A DNA stretch of 64,000 nucleotides, taken from assembly GCA_963744575.1 (NCBI GenBank), contig CAVUUF010000014.1, positions 609,301 to 673,300 on the forward strand, given 5' to 3'. Position numbers and translations under genes: made by a program. A model generated the notes under the pieces. It did no database searches, was not told where the DNA came from, and saw only the letters and a program-made list of their open reading frames with translations. This DNA comes from Palsa-504 sp963744575. Lineage in GTDB: Bacteria > Actinomycetota > Actinomycetes > Streptosporangiales > Streptosporangiaceae. Positions 32,791 to 42,605 of this stretch are shown here, in pieces (within the stretch, counting starts at the first letter, position 1; every line of letters begins with the position of its first letter).

Positions 32791-35055
32791 TCAGGAGGCC
32801 GGGACCTCGACCGCGTTCCGCACCTTCAGGGCGAGCTTGGCGGCGCCCGGGTACTTCACCGTATTGTCGCCGGCGAGGAACTGGACCGAACCGAGGGTGG
32901 TCGGGGTGACCCACACGCACATGCTGGCGTCGGAGCCGCTCGAGGTGTCGTAGCCGCACACCATCTTGCCGCCGTGCGCGCCGGCCGGCTCCACGCGCGT
33001 GTGCGCCAGGTGAGCCCGGATGACCTTGATCGCGCGGGCCGGGGAGAAGGTGCCGTCGTAGCCGACGAACACCACGCCCTTGTACGAGCTGGACGTCAGC
33101 GACGAGACCGGTCCCAGGTCGTAGATGCCGAACACCGTCTTGGTCGCCCGGCCGACCCCCGCGGCGTGCACGCTGTCCGCCATGGACCCGGTCGGGCTCT
33201 TGAGGGCGGCGGACAGGTCGTTGACGGCCGGCCGGTTCAGCCGGTACGAGCCCACGCTCGAGGCCAGCTTGAAGGTATACCCGGTGGCGGCCGCGTTACC
33301 GGCCGTCCCGCTCGACGTGGGCGTCCCGCTCGCCGTGGGCGTGCCGCCGGCCGAGGTGCTCCCGCCGCTCTTGGCCAGGTGGATGACCAGGAGCACGATC
33401 GCGACCACGCCGATGACGGCGGCGGCCAGGTACAGCACCATCCGCGTCCCGCCGAGCCGCTGCGGCTGCCGCGGACCGGAACGCGGCCGCGGCGGCCCGC
33501 CGCCGGCGGCGGAGTCCTCGTCGAAACCGGAGCCGGGCTGGTCGAATCCGGAGCCGGGCGGCTGGTCGAAACCCGCCCGGCCGAAGCCATCCTGGCTGTA
33601 CCCGCCATGGCTGTAGCCGGCCTGGCCGTCAGCCGGCCTGGCCGTAGCCGTCCCTGGGGTACGTATCCGGGGAGTAGCCTTCCTGGGCGGCGCCCGGCGA
33701 GCCGAAGCCGGCCTGGCCGAAGCCGTTCTGAGCGTAACTGTCCCGGGCATAACTGCCCTGGCCGTACCCGTCCGGCGGATAGGTGGCCTGGCCGTTCGGG
33801 GCGCCGGCGCCGAATCCGTTCTGGCTGTGGCCCGGCTGGATGCCATAGGCCTGGGTGACCTCGGGATCCTGGCCGAACGCGGACGCGGGCGCCCCGTCCG
33901 GGGTGAACCCGCCGCGCCCGAACCCGCTCTCGCCGTAGCCGTTCCGCGGGTAGTCAGCGGGTTCGGTTCCCGGCTGGGGAAACCCTGGCTGGCCGGCCCG
34001 GTCTGCCGGAGCGCCGAACCCGCCCGGCGGGAGGCCGCCCGGGCCGGAGGGCTGCTGGCCGTAGCCCGCCTGGGCGTAGCCCTCCTGGTTGTAGCCCTGC
34101 TGGCGGTAACCTTGCGGGTCGTAGCCTTGCTGAGGGCCGTACCGCTGGTCGGGACCTGGCCGGCTATCGGGGCCGGCCGGGGAAAAGCTGCTCGGGCCGT
34201 AACCCTGGCTCGGTGAGGAGGGCGGACCGTAGCCCGGCTGGGCGCCGTATCCGGGGCGGCCCTCAGCCTGGGACCATCCCGAACGGATGGGCTCGTCCGC
34301 ACCGTACTGGCGGTAAGCCCCGCTGGCCCCGTCGCCGTAGCCGACTCCGTGCGGTCCTGAGCCGGACGCAGGCGGCGTTACCGAGGGCGTCTGCCACGGA
34401 GGGCCGGATTCGACAGCGTGCCGCGGACCGGAACTGAACGTGCTCTGCGGCCCCGAGCTCAGCGAGTCCGGGCGGACTGCGCTCAGCGGGTCCGGGCGGA
34501 CTGCGCTCAGCGGGTCCGGGCGGACTGGGTCCAGCGGGTCCGGGCGACTGGGTCCAGCGGGTCCGGGCGGACTGGGTCCAGCGGGTCCGGGCGGCCCCAG
34601 CTCAGCGGATCCTGCGGGTCGGAGCCGGCCGGGCGCTGGGGGGCGGAGCCGAACGCGGGCTCGTCAGCGGGCCGCTGCCCGTACCGAACCATCTGGCCGG
34701 CCCCCGAGGCTCCCGGCCCTGACCCGTAACCCGGCTGCGGGCTGGCCCCCGAACCGTACCCGGATTGCTGGTCGTACCCGGATTGCTGGTCGTACCCGGA
34801 TTGCTGGTCGTACCCGGAATCCGGCGGATTACCAGGGCCCTGGCCATGTTCGAACGTCGCCTGGTCGTTGGCCTGCGCCTGATCGTAGCCGGGCAGCCCT
34901 CTTCGTCCCACGCGCATCGGGCCCTCACCGCCCCGCACGGCGTGGTGGCCGCCGGTCGGCACGTCTTGCCGATGGCCCTGCTCGTCAGGGCCGCCCGATT
35001 CGCCGGACTCCTGACGCGAGCCCCAGCTGCCCGTGGGGGCATCCCAACCACTCAT
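32791..35055 (-). pseudogene. Gly/Tyr/Gln-rich single-pass membrane protein, frameshifted twice
   Basis: Read with two corrections this is one gene of about 755 codons. The N-terminal 500 residues are low-complexity (SGYDQQ three times, PDPL.PVR repeats, many GYGQ and GFGQAG turns). A membrane helix follows (MVLYLAAAVIGVVAIVLLVIHLA, about residues 520-542), then a Thr/Ser linker and an extracellular domain of about 180 residues with YTFKLASSVGSYRLNRPAVND and GKMVCGYDTSSGSDASMCVW (two Cys). One 24-bp repeat unit (34529-34551) lacks a base, and an extra base near 33630 restores the original frame. In between, a different frame is open. Either a true pseudogene or indel errors in repeats. It lies between clpX and valS; the function is unknown. 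Confidence 0.7.
34457..34599. repeat. Six 24-bp tandem repeats, one unit short by a base
   Basis: Units of the type GCTCAGCGGGTCCGGGCGGA plus CTGC/CTGG. Five are 24 bp, the fourth (34529-34551) is 23 bp because GGCGGACTGG has become GGCGACTGG. This missing base shifts the frame of the membrane-protein gene. Confidence 0.92.
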
Positions 35056-35308
35056 CTGCGCTCAATTCCCCGTCGCTACGGAAGACGGCTGCTTTATCAG
35101 CGTCCGAGATCCTGGCGTGAGCGGGAACCCCGCCAGATACGGCAATGCAGCGAGGCTACATGCGAATAACGATGATCATGAGCAATACACTCAAAGTCGA
35201 CATCGCGTGGACTAGACCTTTACGGCGCGAATTCGCAGGCCAGCACCCAGGTCCCGAACGCCCGCGCACTAGCCCGAGTCGGGCCGGGACAGCCGGGCGC
35301 CGCGGGGC

Positions 35309-36583
<1,275 letters not shown>

Positions 36584-36753
36584 CCAGATACTCCTTTGCA
36601 TGGTGCCGCCGCGACGGCCGAAGTGGCCGCCTCCAGCGGGCATGTCCCGCGAGGCCGTCAAGAGCTTGCATATCGACGGTACCGCCTACTGGGTCCCGAT
36701 GGACACCATCAAACCCTTCAGCGGCCCAGGAGGGAAGAGCTGAACTCTCCCGG

Positions 36754-37434
36754 TTAGGACGACACTACCTCGATAGCGCGCTCACTGCCCCTCTTGATCA
36801 TGGTCAGGACCTCGTCGATGATGCCGTATTCCTTGGCCTCTTCGGCGGTGAGGAACTTGTCCCGCTCGATGTCACGGCGGACCTTCTCCTCGTCCTGGCC
36901 GGTGTGCTTGGCCAGGATGACCTCCATGGCCGCGCGCATCCGGAGGATCTCCCTGGCCTGGATCTCCATGTCACTGGACTGGCCGTAGCCGCCCTCGGTG
37001 GCCGGCTGGTGGATGAGGATCCTGGCGTTGGGCAGCGCCATCCGCTTGCCCTTGGTCCCCGCGGCCAGCAGCACCGCGGCCGCGGAGGCGGCCTGCCCGA
37101 TGCAGCAGATCTGGATATCGGGCTGGACGAACTGCATAGTGTCGTAGATCGCCATCATCGACGTCATCGACCCGCCCGGCGAGTTGATGTACATGGTGAT
37201 GTCGCGATCGGGGTCGATGGCCTCCAGCGTCAGCAGCTGGGCCATGACGTCATTGGCGGAGGCGTCGTCGATCTGGACGCCGAGAAAGATGATCCTCTCC
37301 TCGAAGAGCTTGTTGTACGGGTTCATTTCCTTGACCCCGTATGACGTGCGCTCTACGAAGGAGGGCAGTATGTACCTGGACTGCGGGCTCCGCAAGCTGT
37401 GTTCGCTCACGTTGGGCTCCTTTGGGTTGATCAT
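36754..37434 (-). CDS. clpP2: ATP-dependent Clp protease proteolytic subunit ClpP2
   Basis: 226 aa from the ATG at 37434, overlapping the clpP1 stop (ATGA). Catalytic Ser in CCIGQAASAAAVLLA, His in ILIHQPATEGG, Asp in the C-terminal IERDKFLTAEEAKEYGIID. An N-terminal extension of about 40 residues (including SRYILPSFVERTSYG) is the processed propeptide typical of actinobacterial ClpP2. Confidence 0.96.
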   Translation of the reverse strand: MINPKEPNVSEHSLRSPQSRYILPSFVERTSYGVKEMNPYNKLFEERIIFLGVQIDDASANDVMAQLLTLEAIDPDRDITMYINSPGGSMTSMMAIYDTMQFVQPDIQICCIGQAASAAAVLLAAGTKGKRMALPNARILIHQPATEGGYGQSSDMEIQAREILRMRAAMEVILAKHTGQDEEKVRRDIERDKFLTAEEAKEYGIIDEVLTMIKRGSERAIEVVSS

Positions 37435-38075
37435 GACACCGGCCCCTCGCTGGGCACCTCGACGGCGCTGCGGATCACCTGGTCCACGAAGCCGTACTCC
37501 TTGGCCTCCTCGGCGGTGAACCAGCGGTCGCGGTCCGCGTCCAGCTCGATCTGCTCGATCGGCTGCTTGGTGTGGTAGGCGGTGCGCTCGAACAGCGTCC
37601 GCTTGATGTACAGCATCTGCTCGGCCTGGATCCTGATGTCGGAGGCGGTGCCGCCGATGCCCCCGGAGGGCTGGTGCATCAGGATCTGGGCGTGCGGGAG
37701 GGCGTACCGCTTGCCCGGCGCGCCCGCCGTAAGCAGGAACTGTCCCATCGAGGCAGCCATTCCCATGGCGTAGGTCGCCACGTCGTTGGGCACGTACTGC
37801 ATCATGTCGTAGATGGCCATCCCGGCGTAGACCGAGCCGCCGGGGGAGTTGATGTAGATGCTGATGTCGCGCTTCTCGTCTTCGGACGCGAGCAGCACGA
37901 GCTCGGCGCAGATGCGGTTCGCGATGTCGTCGTCGACCTGCTGGCCGAGGAAGATGATGCGGTGCCGCAGCAGCCGCTGGAACAACTGGTCCCCGAACGG
38001 CACGAGGGGAGGCTCCGCGGCGGCCACGATCGACGGCGCCCCGGAGAGCGTCGGGGTCCACAGGGGCTCAGTCAC
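37431..38075 (-). CDS. clpP1: ATP-dependent Clp protease proteolytic subunit ClpP1
   Basis: 214 aa, GTG start. Catalytic Ser in AMGMAASMGQFLL, His in ILMHQPSGG, Asp in DADRDRWFTAEEAKEYGFVD. First gene of the clpP1-clpP2 pair; the two proteins form the mixed tetradecamer of actinobacteria. The region upstream holds tandem 19-bp repeats and copy 3 of the 60-bp repeat. Confidence 0.96.
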   Translation of the reverse strand: MTEPLWTPTLSGAPSIVAAAEPPLVPFGDQLFQRLLRHRIIFLGQQVDDDIANRICAELVLLASEDEKRDISIYINSPGGSVYAGMAIYDMMQYVPNDVATYAMGMAASMGQFLLTAGAPGKRYALPHAQILMHQPSGGIGGTASDIRIQAEQMLYIKRTLFERTAYHTKQPIEQIELDADRDRWFTAEEAKEYGFVDQVIRSAVEVPSEGPVS

Positions 38076-38200
38076 ACTTATTCACCTGCTCCAGTTACGT
38101 CTGGTGTCATTGACAGGACCATAACGCCGCCGCGGAACCCGATCGTCCCGCACTCCCCCCTGTTCGCTAATGGCGCACCGAGTTGCCGTCCGCTGCCAGT

Positions 38201-38276
38201 GCGCGACCGCGCCCGGGCGGCGCGACCACGTCCGGGCGGCGCGATCATGTCCGGGCGGCGCGACCATGTCCGGGCG
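38201..38276. repeat. Four 19-bp tandem repeats upstream of clpP1
   Basis: Unit GCGCGACCACGTCCGGGCG, four contiguous copies with 1-3 differences, 126-201 bp before the clpP1 start. Not coding in any recognisable frame. Confidence 0.85.
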
Positions 38277-38523
38277 GTGCGGGGACCGCGCCTGGGCCGT
38301 GCCTGGGCGGCGTCAACCGTCAGCAATGCTCCGTCGCGGGCAGCGGAGCCCACCGCGCGCCATTGCTTGCACAACGGCCGTAGATGGTGAACCGCCGTCA
38401 TCGCATGACCGGTTCGTAAACTGCTACGGACGGGACTCATGTGACAGATGTGACGCTATTCACACACGTGTGCGGCGCGCCCGGCCCCTGGCGACGGTCG
38501 CGCAGCGCTGGAGGGCCCGGCAT

Positions 38524-38583
38524 AACAGCATCGATGTGGCATCGATGCTGCTGGGACGACATCAATGTGGCATGGGTGCTGTT
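38524..38583. repeat. 60-bp interspersed intergenic repeat, copy 3
   Basis: Starts AACAGCATCGATGTGGCATC and ends GGGTGCTGTT. Gap-free match to copies at 7605 and 28027. The second half-unit is more diverged (CATCAATGTGGCATGGGTG). The left flank GCGCAGCGCTGGAGGGCCCG matches that of copy 1. Confidence 0.85.
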
Positions 38584-38720
38584 TACGGACGGGACCGGGC
38601 CGGGATCCGGGCGTGCGGGAGGGGACGGCGAGGCGCATGAGGCTCATGGGGCATCTGGGCTATGGAAAGGCCTGGAACGAGCCGGGCGAGCTGGTCGGGC
38701 GGGGCTCGGTAGGCCGGGGG

Positions 38721-40202
38721 TCAGGCCTGGGCGTCCTCAGCCTCGGCGGCTTCTGCGGCCGGTGTGGCTTCTGCGGCGGCCTCGGCGGCCGGTGCGGCTT
38801 CTGCGGCTGCGGCGGCCGGGTCGGTCTCCGCCAGGACTTCCTCCTCGGCCTCGTCGTCGGCGGTGGCTTCCGCTGACGTCAGCGGCCGGTTGAGGACGGA
38901 CTCGATGTCGACCTCGTGACCCGACTTGTCGGCCACCTTGACCCGCTCGGCGATCACGTTCATGGCCTTGCCGCGCAGCACCTCGGCGGCCGCGACGCTG
39001 AGCTGGTTGTTGTCGGCGAGCTGCTGGGCCAGCCGGTCCGGGGCCACGCCCATCTGCTCGGCCTGCCGGGTCACGTACGCGGACAGCTCGGCCTGATCGA
39101 CGCCGAGCTCCTCGCTCCTCGCGACCTGGTCGAGGACCAGGCTGACCTTGACCGCACGATGGGCCCGCTGATCGATGTCCGCCTCGAACTGCTCCTTGGT
39201 CTGGTTCGTCATCTCCAGGTAGCCGTCCAGGGTGGCGCTGGCCCGGGCGAGCTGATTCTCGATCGACTCCCGGTTGTGCTTGGCCTCCTCCTGGACCACG
39301 CTCTCCGGCAGCGGGATGTCGACATGGTCGAGCACGGCGTCGAGGGCAAGCTCGCGCGCCTGCATCACCTGCCGCATCACCTTGTCCCGCTCCAGCTGGG
39401 TCCTGGTGTCGGCGCGCAGTTCGCCGAGCGTGTCGAACTCGCTGGCCATCTGGGCGAAGTCGTCATCGAGTTCGGGGACTTCCTTGGCCTTGACACTGTG
39501 CACGGTCACCGTCACGTCGGCCCCGCGGCCCGCGAACTCACCGCCGGTCAGTTCGGAGGAGAAGGTGGCGGACTCCCCCGCCGACATGCCGATCAGCGCC
39601 TGGTCCAGGCCCTCCAGCAGGGACTCGCTGCCGACCGGGTAGGACAGGCCGCTGGCCTGGGCGTCCTCGACCGGCTTCCCGTCCACCGAGGCGGACAGGT
39701 CGACGGAGACGTGGTCGCCCTCCTGGACGGGGCGCTGCACGCCCTTCAGGGAGGCGAACCGGTCCTGCAGCATGGCGAGCCGCTCAGCCACCTCGTCCGG
39801 GGTGACCAGTGTGTCATCGACCGTGACGGACAGGCTGGACAGATCGGGCAGCTCGAACTTGGGCCGGATGTCGACCTCGACGGTGAAGGTGAGTTCCTTG
39901 CCGTCGTCCAGGTTGGTGATCTCGACCTCGGGCTGGCCGAGGGCATAGATGTCGCCCTCGGCGACCGCCTTGGCGTAGAGGTCCGGTATGGCGTCATTGA
40001 CCGCCTGGCTGAGCACCACATCCCGGCCGACCCGCCGGTCGATCACCGGCGGCGGCACCCGCCCCGGCCGGAAGCCGGGGATGCGGACTTGGCGCCCGAC
40101 CTCGCGGTAAGCCTTGTCGAGGCTGGGCTTCAGCTCATCGAATGGCACCTCGACGTTCAGCCGGACTCGGGTCGGGCTCAGCTCTTCGACGTCAGTCTTC
40201 AC
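38721..40202 (-). CDS. tig: Trigger factor
   Basis: 493 aa, GTG start. Residues 1-140 are the ribosome-binding domain with PGFRPGRVPPPVIDRRVG (the loop at the tunnel exit). Residues about 155-240 are the FKBP-like PPIase domain (GDHVSVDLSASVDGKPVEDA), and the rest is the helical chaperone domain. The last 45 residues are an Ala/Glu/Pro tail with AAEAAPAAEAAAEA-type repeats, absent from E. coli TF. It folds nascent chains. Lies upstream of clpP1 as in other actinobacteria. Confidence 0.96.
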   Translation of the reverse strand: MKTDVEELSPTRVRLNVEVPFDELKPSLDKAYREVGRQVRIPGFRPGRVPPPVIDRRVGRDVVLSQAVNDAIPDLYAKAVAEGDIYALGQPEVEITNLDDGKELTFTVEVDIRPKFELPDLSSLSVTVDDTLVTPDEVAERLAMLQDRFASLKGVQRPVQEGDHVSVDLSASVDGKPVEDAQASGLSYPVGSESLLEGLDQALIGMSAGESATFSSELTGGEFAGRGADVTVTVHSVKAKEVPELDDDFAQMASEFDTLGELRADTRTQLERDKVMRQVMQARELALDAVLDHVDIPLPESVVQEEAKHNRESIENQLARASATLDGYLEMTNQTKEQFEADIDQRAHRAVKVSLVLDQVARSEELGVDQAELSAYVTRQAEQMGVAPDRLAQQLADNNQLSVAAAEVLRGKAMNVIAERVKVADKSGHEVDIESVLNRPLTSAEATADDEAEEEVLAETDPAAAAAEAAPAAEAAAEATPAAEAAEAEDAQA

Positions 40203-40276
40203 GTCCGCTTCACTCCGGGATCGGGATGGTAACTCAGCGATGGATCGCTGAGAAGTCTAAGCCGCCAGTCTAGGGG

Positions 40277-40696
40277 CTAGCGAACGCTGACCACGCGAAC
40301 CGGCGGAGGCTCCCGGTCTGGCGGTCGCCTGTCCCCGATCAGCAGGTGCAGCACCCAGCTCACCAGGCCCACGATGATGGCACCCCAGAAGGCGGGCCAG
40401 AACCCGGTCACGTGGAACGGCAGATTCAGGTGACCTGCGATGGTGCTGGTCAGCCACAGCAGCAGCCCGTTGACGACCAGCGCGATCAGGCCGAACGTGA
40501 GCACGTAGAACGCGCAGCCGACGACCTTGATCAGCGGCTTGAGCGTAGCGTTGATGACACCGAAGATCAGGGCCACCGCGAGCAGGGTGCCGACCTTCGA
40601 CCAGCCGCTCGCGGCGGTCAGCTCGATTCCGGGCACCGCCCAGGTCGCGACGCCCAGGGCGGCCGCGGACACGAGCACCCGAAGCAGGAACCTCAT
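40277..40696 (-). CDS. Phage holin family 4 superfamily membrane protein
   Basis: 139 aa from the ATG at 40696. Four hydrophobic segments (LLRVLVSAAALGVATWAVPGI; LLAVALIFGVINATLKPLIK; FYVLTFGLIALVVNGLLLWL; AFWGAIIVGLVSWVLHLLIG). The NATLKPLIKV motif marks the mycobacterial 4-TMS holin-like family (Pfam 04020 type). These are chromosomal proteins of unknown role, not necessarily phage-derived. The C-terminus is Pro/Arg-rich. Confidence 0.88.
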   Translation of the reverse strand: MRFLLRVLVSAAALGVATWAVPGIELTAASGWSKVGTLLAVALIFGVINATLKPLIKVVGCAFYVLTFGLIALVVNGLLLWLTSTIAGHLNLPFHVTGFWPAFWGAIIVGLVSWVLHLLIGDRRPPDREPPPVRVVSVR

Positions 40697-40945
40697 GATC
40701 CAGATATTACTCGACTTGGAGACCGCGCAGCGCGGGCGGCCGCGCAAGGCAGGCGGCGGCGCGAGGCGGGCGGCGGAGGCGGGCGTGGGGCGGCGCGAGG
40801 CGGGCGGCGGAGGCGGGGGTGGGGCGGGCGGCGGGTGGTGGTGCTTCGGCATTAGCGGTCGGTAAATAAGTTGACGGCGTTTACTGGAGCATTGGATAAT
40901 CGTTCCGATAAACGGTGTAAACATGATCATGGCAGGGGGCCTCGA

Positions 40946-41140
40946 ATGATCACCATGCTTTCCGGCATACTCCTGGCGGTTGCGGTGCTCGCCGGCGCGG
41001 CGATCGCGCTTTCCGTCGCGATGGCGGCGGTGGCCCGCCGGCCCAAGCCCGGTCCGGGACCGCACGGCGGACTTCGGCGCACGTTGCAGCCGGAACCCCA
41101 GCCCGGTCCCGACGACGCCCGGGTGCTCGTGCTGCGCTGA
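40946..41140 (+). CDS. Small membrane protein
   Basis: 64 aa from the ATG at 40946 with GCAGGGGGC upstream. One N-terminal helix (MLSGILLAVAVLAGAAIALSVAMAAVA), then a basic Pro/Gly-rich tail. No family recognised. Convergent with the GlxA-type gene. Confidence 0.55.
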   Translation: MITMLSGILLAVAVLAGAAIALSVAMAAVARRPKPGPGPHGGLRRTLQPEPQPGPDDARVLVLR

Positions 41141-41198
41141 GCGCCGGGGCGCGAGGGGGCAGGATCCCCGGGTGCTCGGGCTGCGGTGACCGCCGGGG

Positions 41199-42173
41199 TT
41201 ACGAGGGGGCGGGATCCCCGCGGAACAGGCGGCGGTAGGCGTTGGGGGTAGTGCCGCGCCAGGCACGGAAGTGATGGCGCAGCGCGGTCGCGTTGCCGAA
41301 TCCCGTCCGGTCCGCGATGGTGTCCACAGTCTCGTCGCTCTCCTCGAGCAGCTGCTGGGCCAGCAGGATGCGCTGGCCGATGAGCCAGCGCTGGGGTGTG
41401 GTGCCGGTGTCGGCGACGAAACGGCGGGCGAAGGTCCGCTCGGACATGTTCGCCCGCACGGCCAGCTGGCGGACGCTCAGCGGCTGGTCCAGGTGCGCGC
41501 GCAGCCACTCGAGCAGGTCCCGCAGCGTGCCGTCGCAAGACGGCGCGATCGGCTGGTCGACGTACTGCGCCTGCCCGCCGTCACGGTGCGGCGGCACCAC
41601 CATGCGCCGGGCGATGCCGTTGGCCACCCGCGAGCCCTGCTCCTTCCTGACCAGGTAGAGACAGGCGTCGATGCCGGCCGCGGTGCCCGCGCTGGTGATC
41701 ACCGGGTCGTCGTCGACGTACAGGACGTCCGGATCGACCTTGGCCCCGGGATACCGGGCGGCCAGTTCTTCGGCGTGCCGCCAGTGCGTGGTGCAGCGAC
41801 GGCCTTCCAGCAGGCCCGCCTCGCCCAGGATGAACGCTCCGCTGCACACGCTCAGCACCCGCGCGCCCCGGTCCACCGCCTGGCGCAGCGCCGCCAGCAG
41901 GTCAGCGGGAAACGCCGGGGACGCGCTCAGCCGGCTGTCGCCCACCGCGGGCAAGGCGATCAGGTCCGCGTCCGCCAGCCGCTCCAGGCCGTGGGAGGGC
42001 TGGATGGTGAAGTCGTTGTGCGCACGCAGCGGCGGGGGCTCCCCGGCGACCACGGCGAAGTCGTAGGACGGCAGCCCGTCATCGGACCGGTCGACTCCGA
42101 ATACCTCGCAGATGGTGCCGAACTCGAACGGGAGGAAGCCGTGCACGACGACGACGGCGACGTTGCGCAGCAT
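41199..42173 (-). CDS. GlxA-family transcriptional regulator (DJ-1/PfpI plus AraC HTH)
   Basis: 324 aa. Residues 1-185 are a DJ-1/PfpI-like amidotransferase domain (VVVVHGFLPFEFGTICEVFGVDRSDDG; VLSVCSGAFILGEAGLLEGR with the nucleophile-elbow Cys). Residues about 215-315 are an AraC double HTH (LSVRQLAVRANMSERTFARRF and DTIADRTGFGNATALRHHF). Such regulators often respond to small metabolites or nitrogen stress. Its target is unknown; a divergent small gene lies at 42300. Confidence 0.9.
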   Translation of the reverse strand: MLRNVAVVVVHGFLPFEFGTICEVFGVDRSDDGLPSYDFAVVAGEPPPLRAHNDFTIQPSHGLERLADADLIALPAVGDSRLSASPAFPADLLAALRQAVDRGARVLSVCSGAFILGEAGLLEGRRCTTHWRHAEELAARYPGAKVDPDVLYVDDDPVITSAGTAAGIDACLYLVRKEQGSRVANGIARRMVVPPHRDGGQAQYVDQPIAPSCDGTLRDLLEWLRAHLDQPLSVRQLAVRANMSERTFARRFVADTGTTPQRWLIGQRILLAQQLLEESDETVDTIADRTGFGNATALRHHFRAWRGTTPNAYRRLFRGDPAPS

Positions 42174-42299
42174 GATCAGGGATGGGTCCGGTCACTAATC
42201 GTCATGGCCCGAAGTATGCCAGGAGCATTGGCGGGATGTCACGTAAGGTTGGCATTCCTGCCATTGGCCGCCGCCCGCAAGACCGGGCATGCTGTTTAT

Positions 42300-42524
42300 A
42301 TGGACGCTTCCACCTGGGTTTCCAGCCTGGCCCGCCGGGTGTGCCACGCGGCCAGCGAAATGCACCACGCGACCACCGTCGCCTCGTCACTGAGGCTTTC
42401 CTACGGCCTGCCCGAGTCCGACCGGGCTCCCGACACCTACGCCGAGTTCATGCTCCGCGCGTCGGCCGCGCACCGGCATGAGCCATCGGCCGCCCGCCGC
42501 GCGGCCGGGCACGCGGTTAGATAG
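42300..42524 (+). CDS. Small hypothetical protein
   Basis: 74 aa from the ATG at 42300, starting MDASTWVSSLARRVCHAASEM. It contains AEFMLRASAAHRHEPSAARRAAG near its end, a basic tail of a type I recall from small hypothetical proteins in actinobacteria. No domain is known. It is divergent from the GlxA-type regulator with a 126-bp gap, so it may be its target. Confidence 0.5.
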   Translation: MDASTWVSSLARRVCHAASEMHHATTVASSLRLSYGLPESDRAPDTYAEFMLRASAAHRHEPSAARRAAGHAVR

Positions 42525-42605
42525 GGCGTAACAGCCCGCCCGTTCGGGAGAAAATAAGGCGGTGCGGCGGATAGCGATGACCGGAGGCCGGCCCTGACCA
42601 GGTCC

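Larger units (their letters stand above)
38076..38720. other. tig-clpP1 intergenic region
   Basis: 645 bp without a gene. It contains the 19-bp tandem repeats (38201-38276), copy 3 of the interspersed repeat (38524-38583), and a CACACACGTGTG palindrome at 38461-38472. The clpP1 promoter should be here; I see no clear ClgR-type box that I would defend. Confidence 0.55.

Noticed and set aside
34457..34599. 24-bp repeats as a CRISPR-like array
   Set aside because: No spacers; the units are part of a coding tandem repeat (PDPL.PVR).
40277..40696. Prophage interpretation of the holin-like gene
   Set aside because: No phage structural, lysis or integrase genes are near; this family is chromosomal in actinobacteria.
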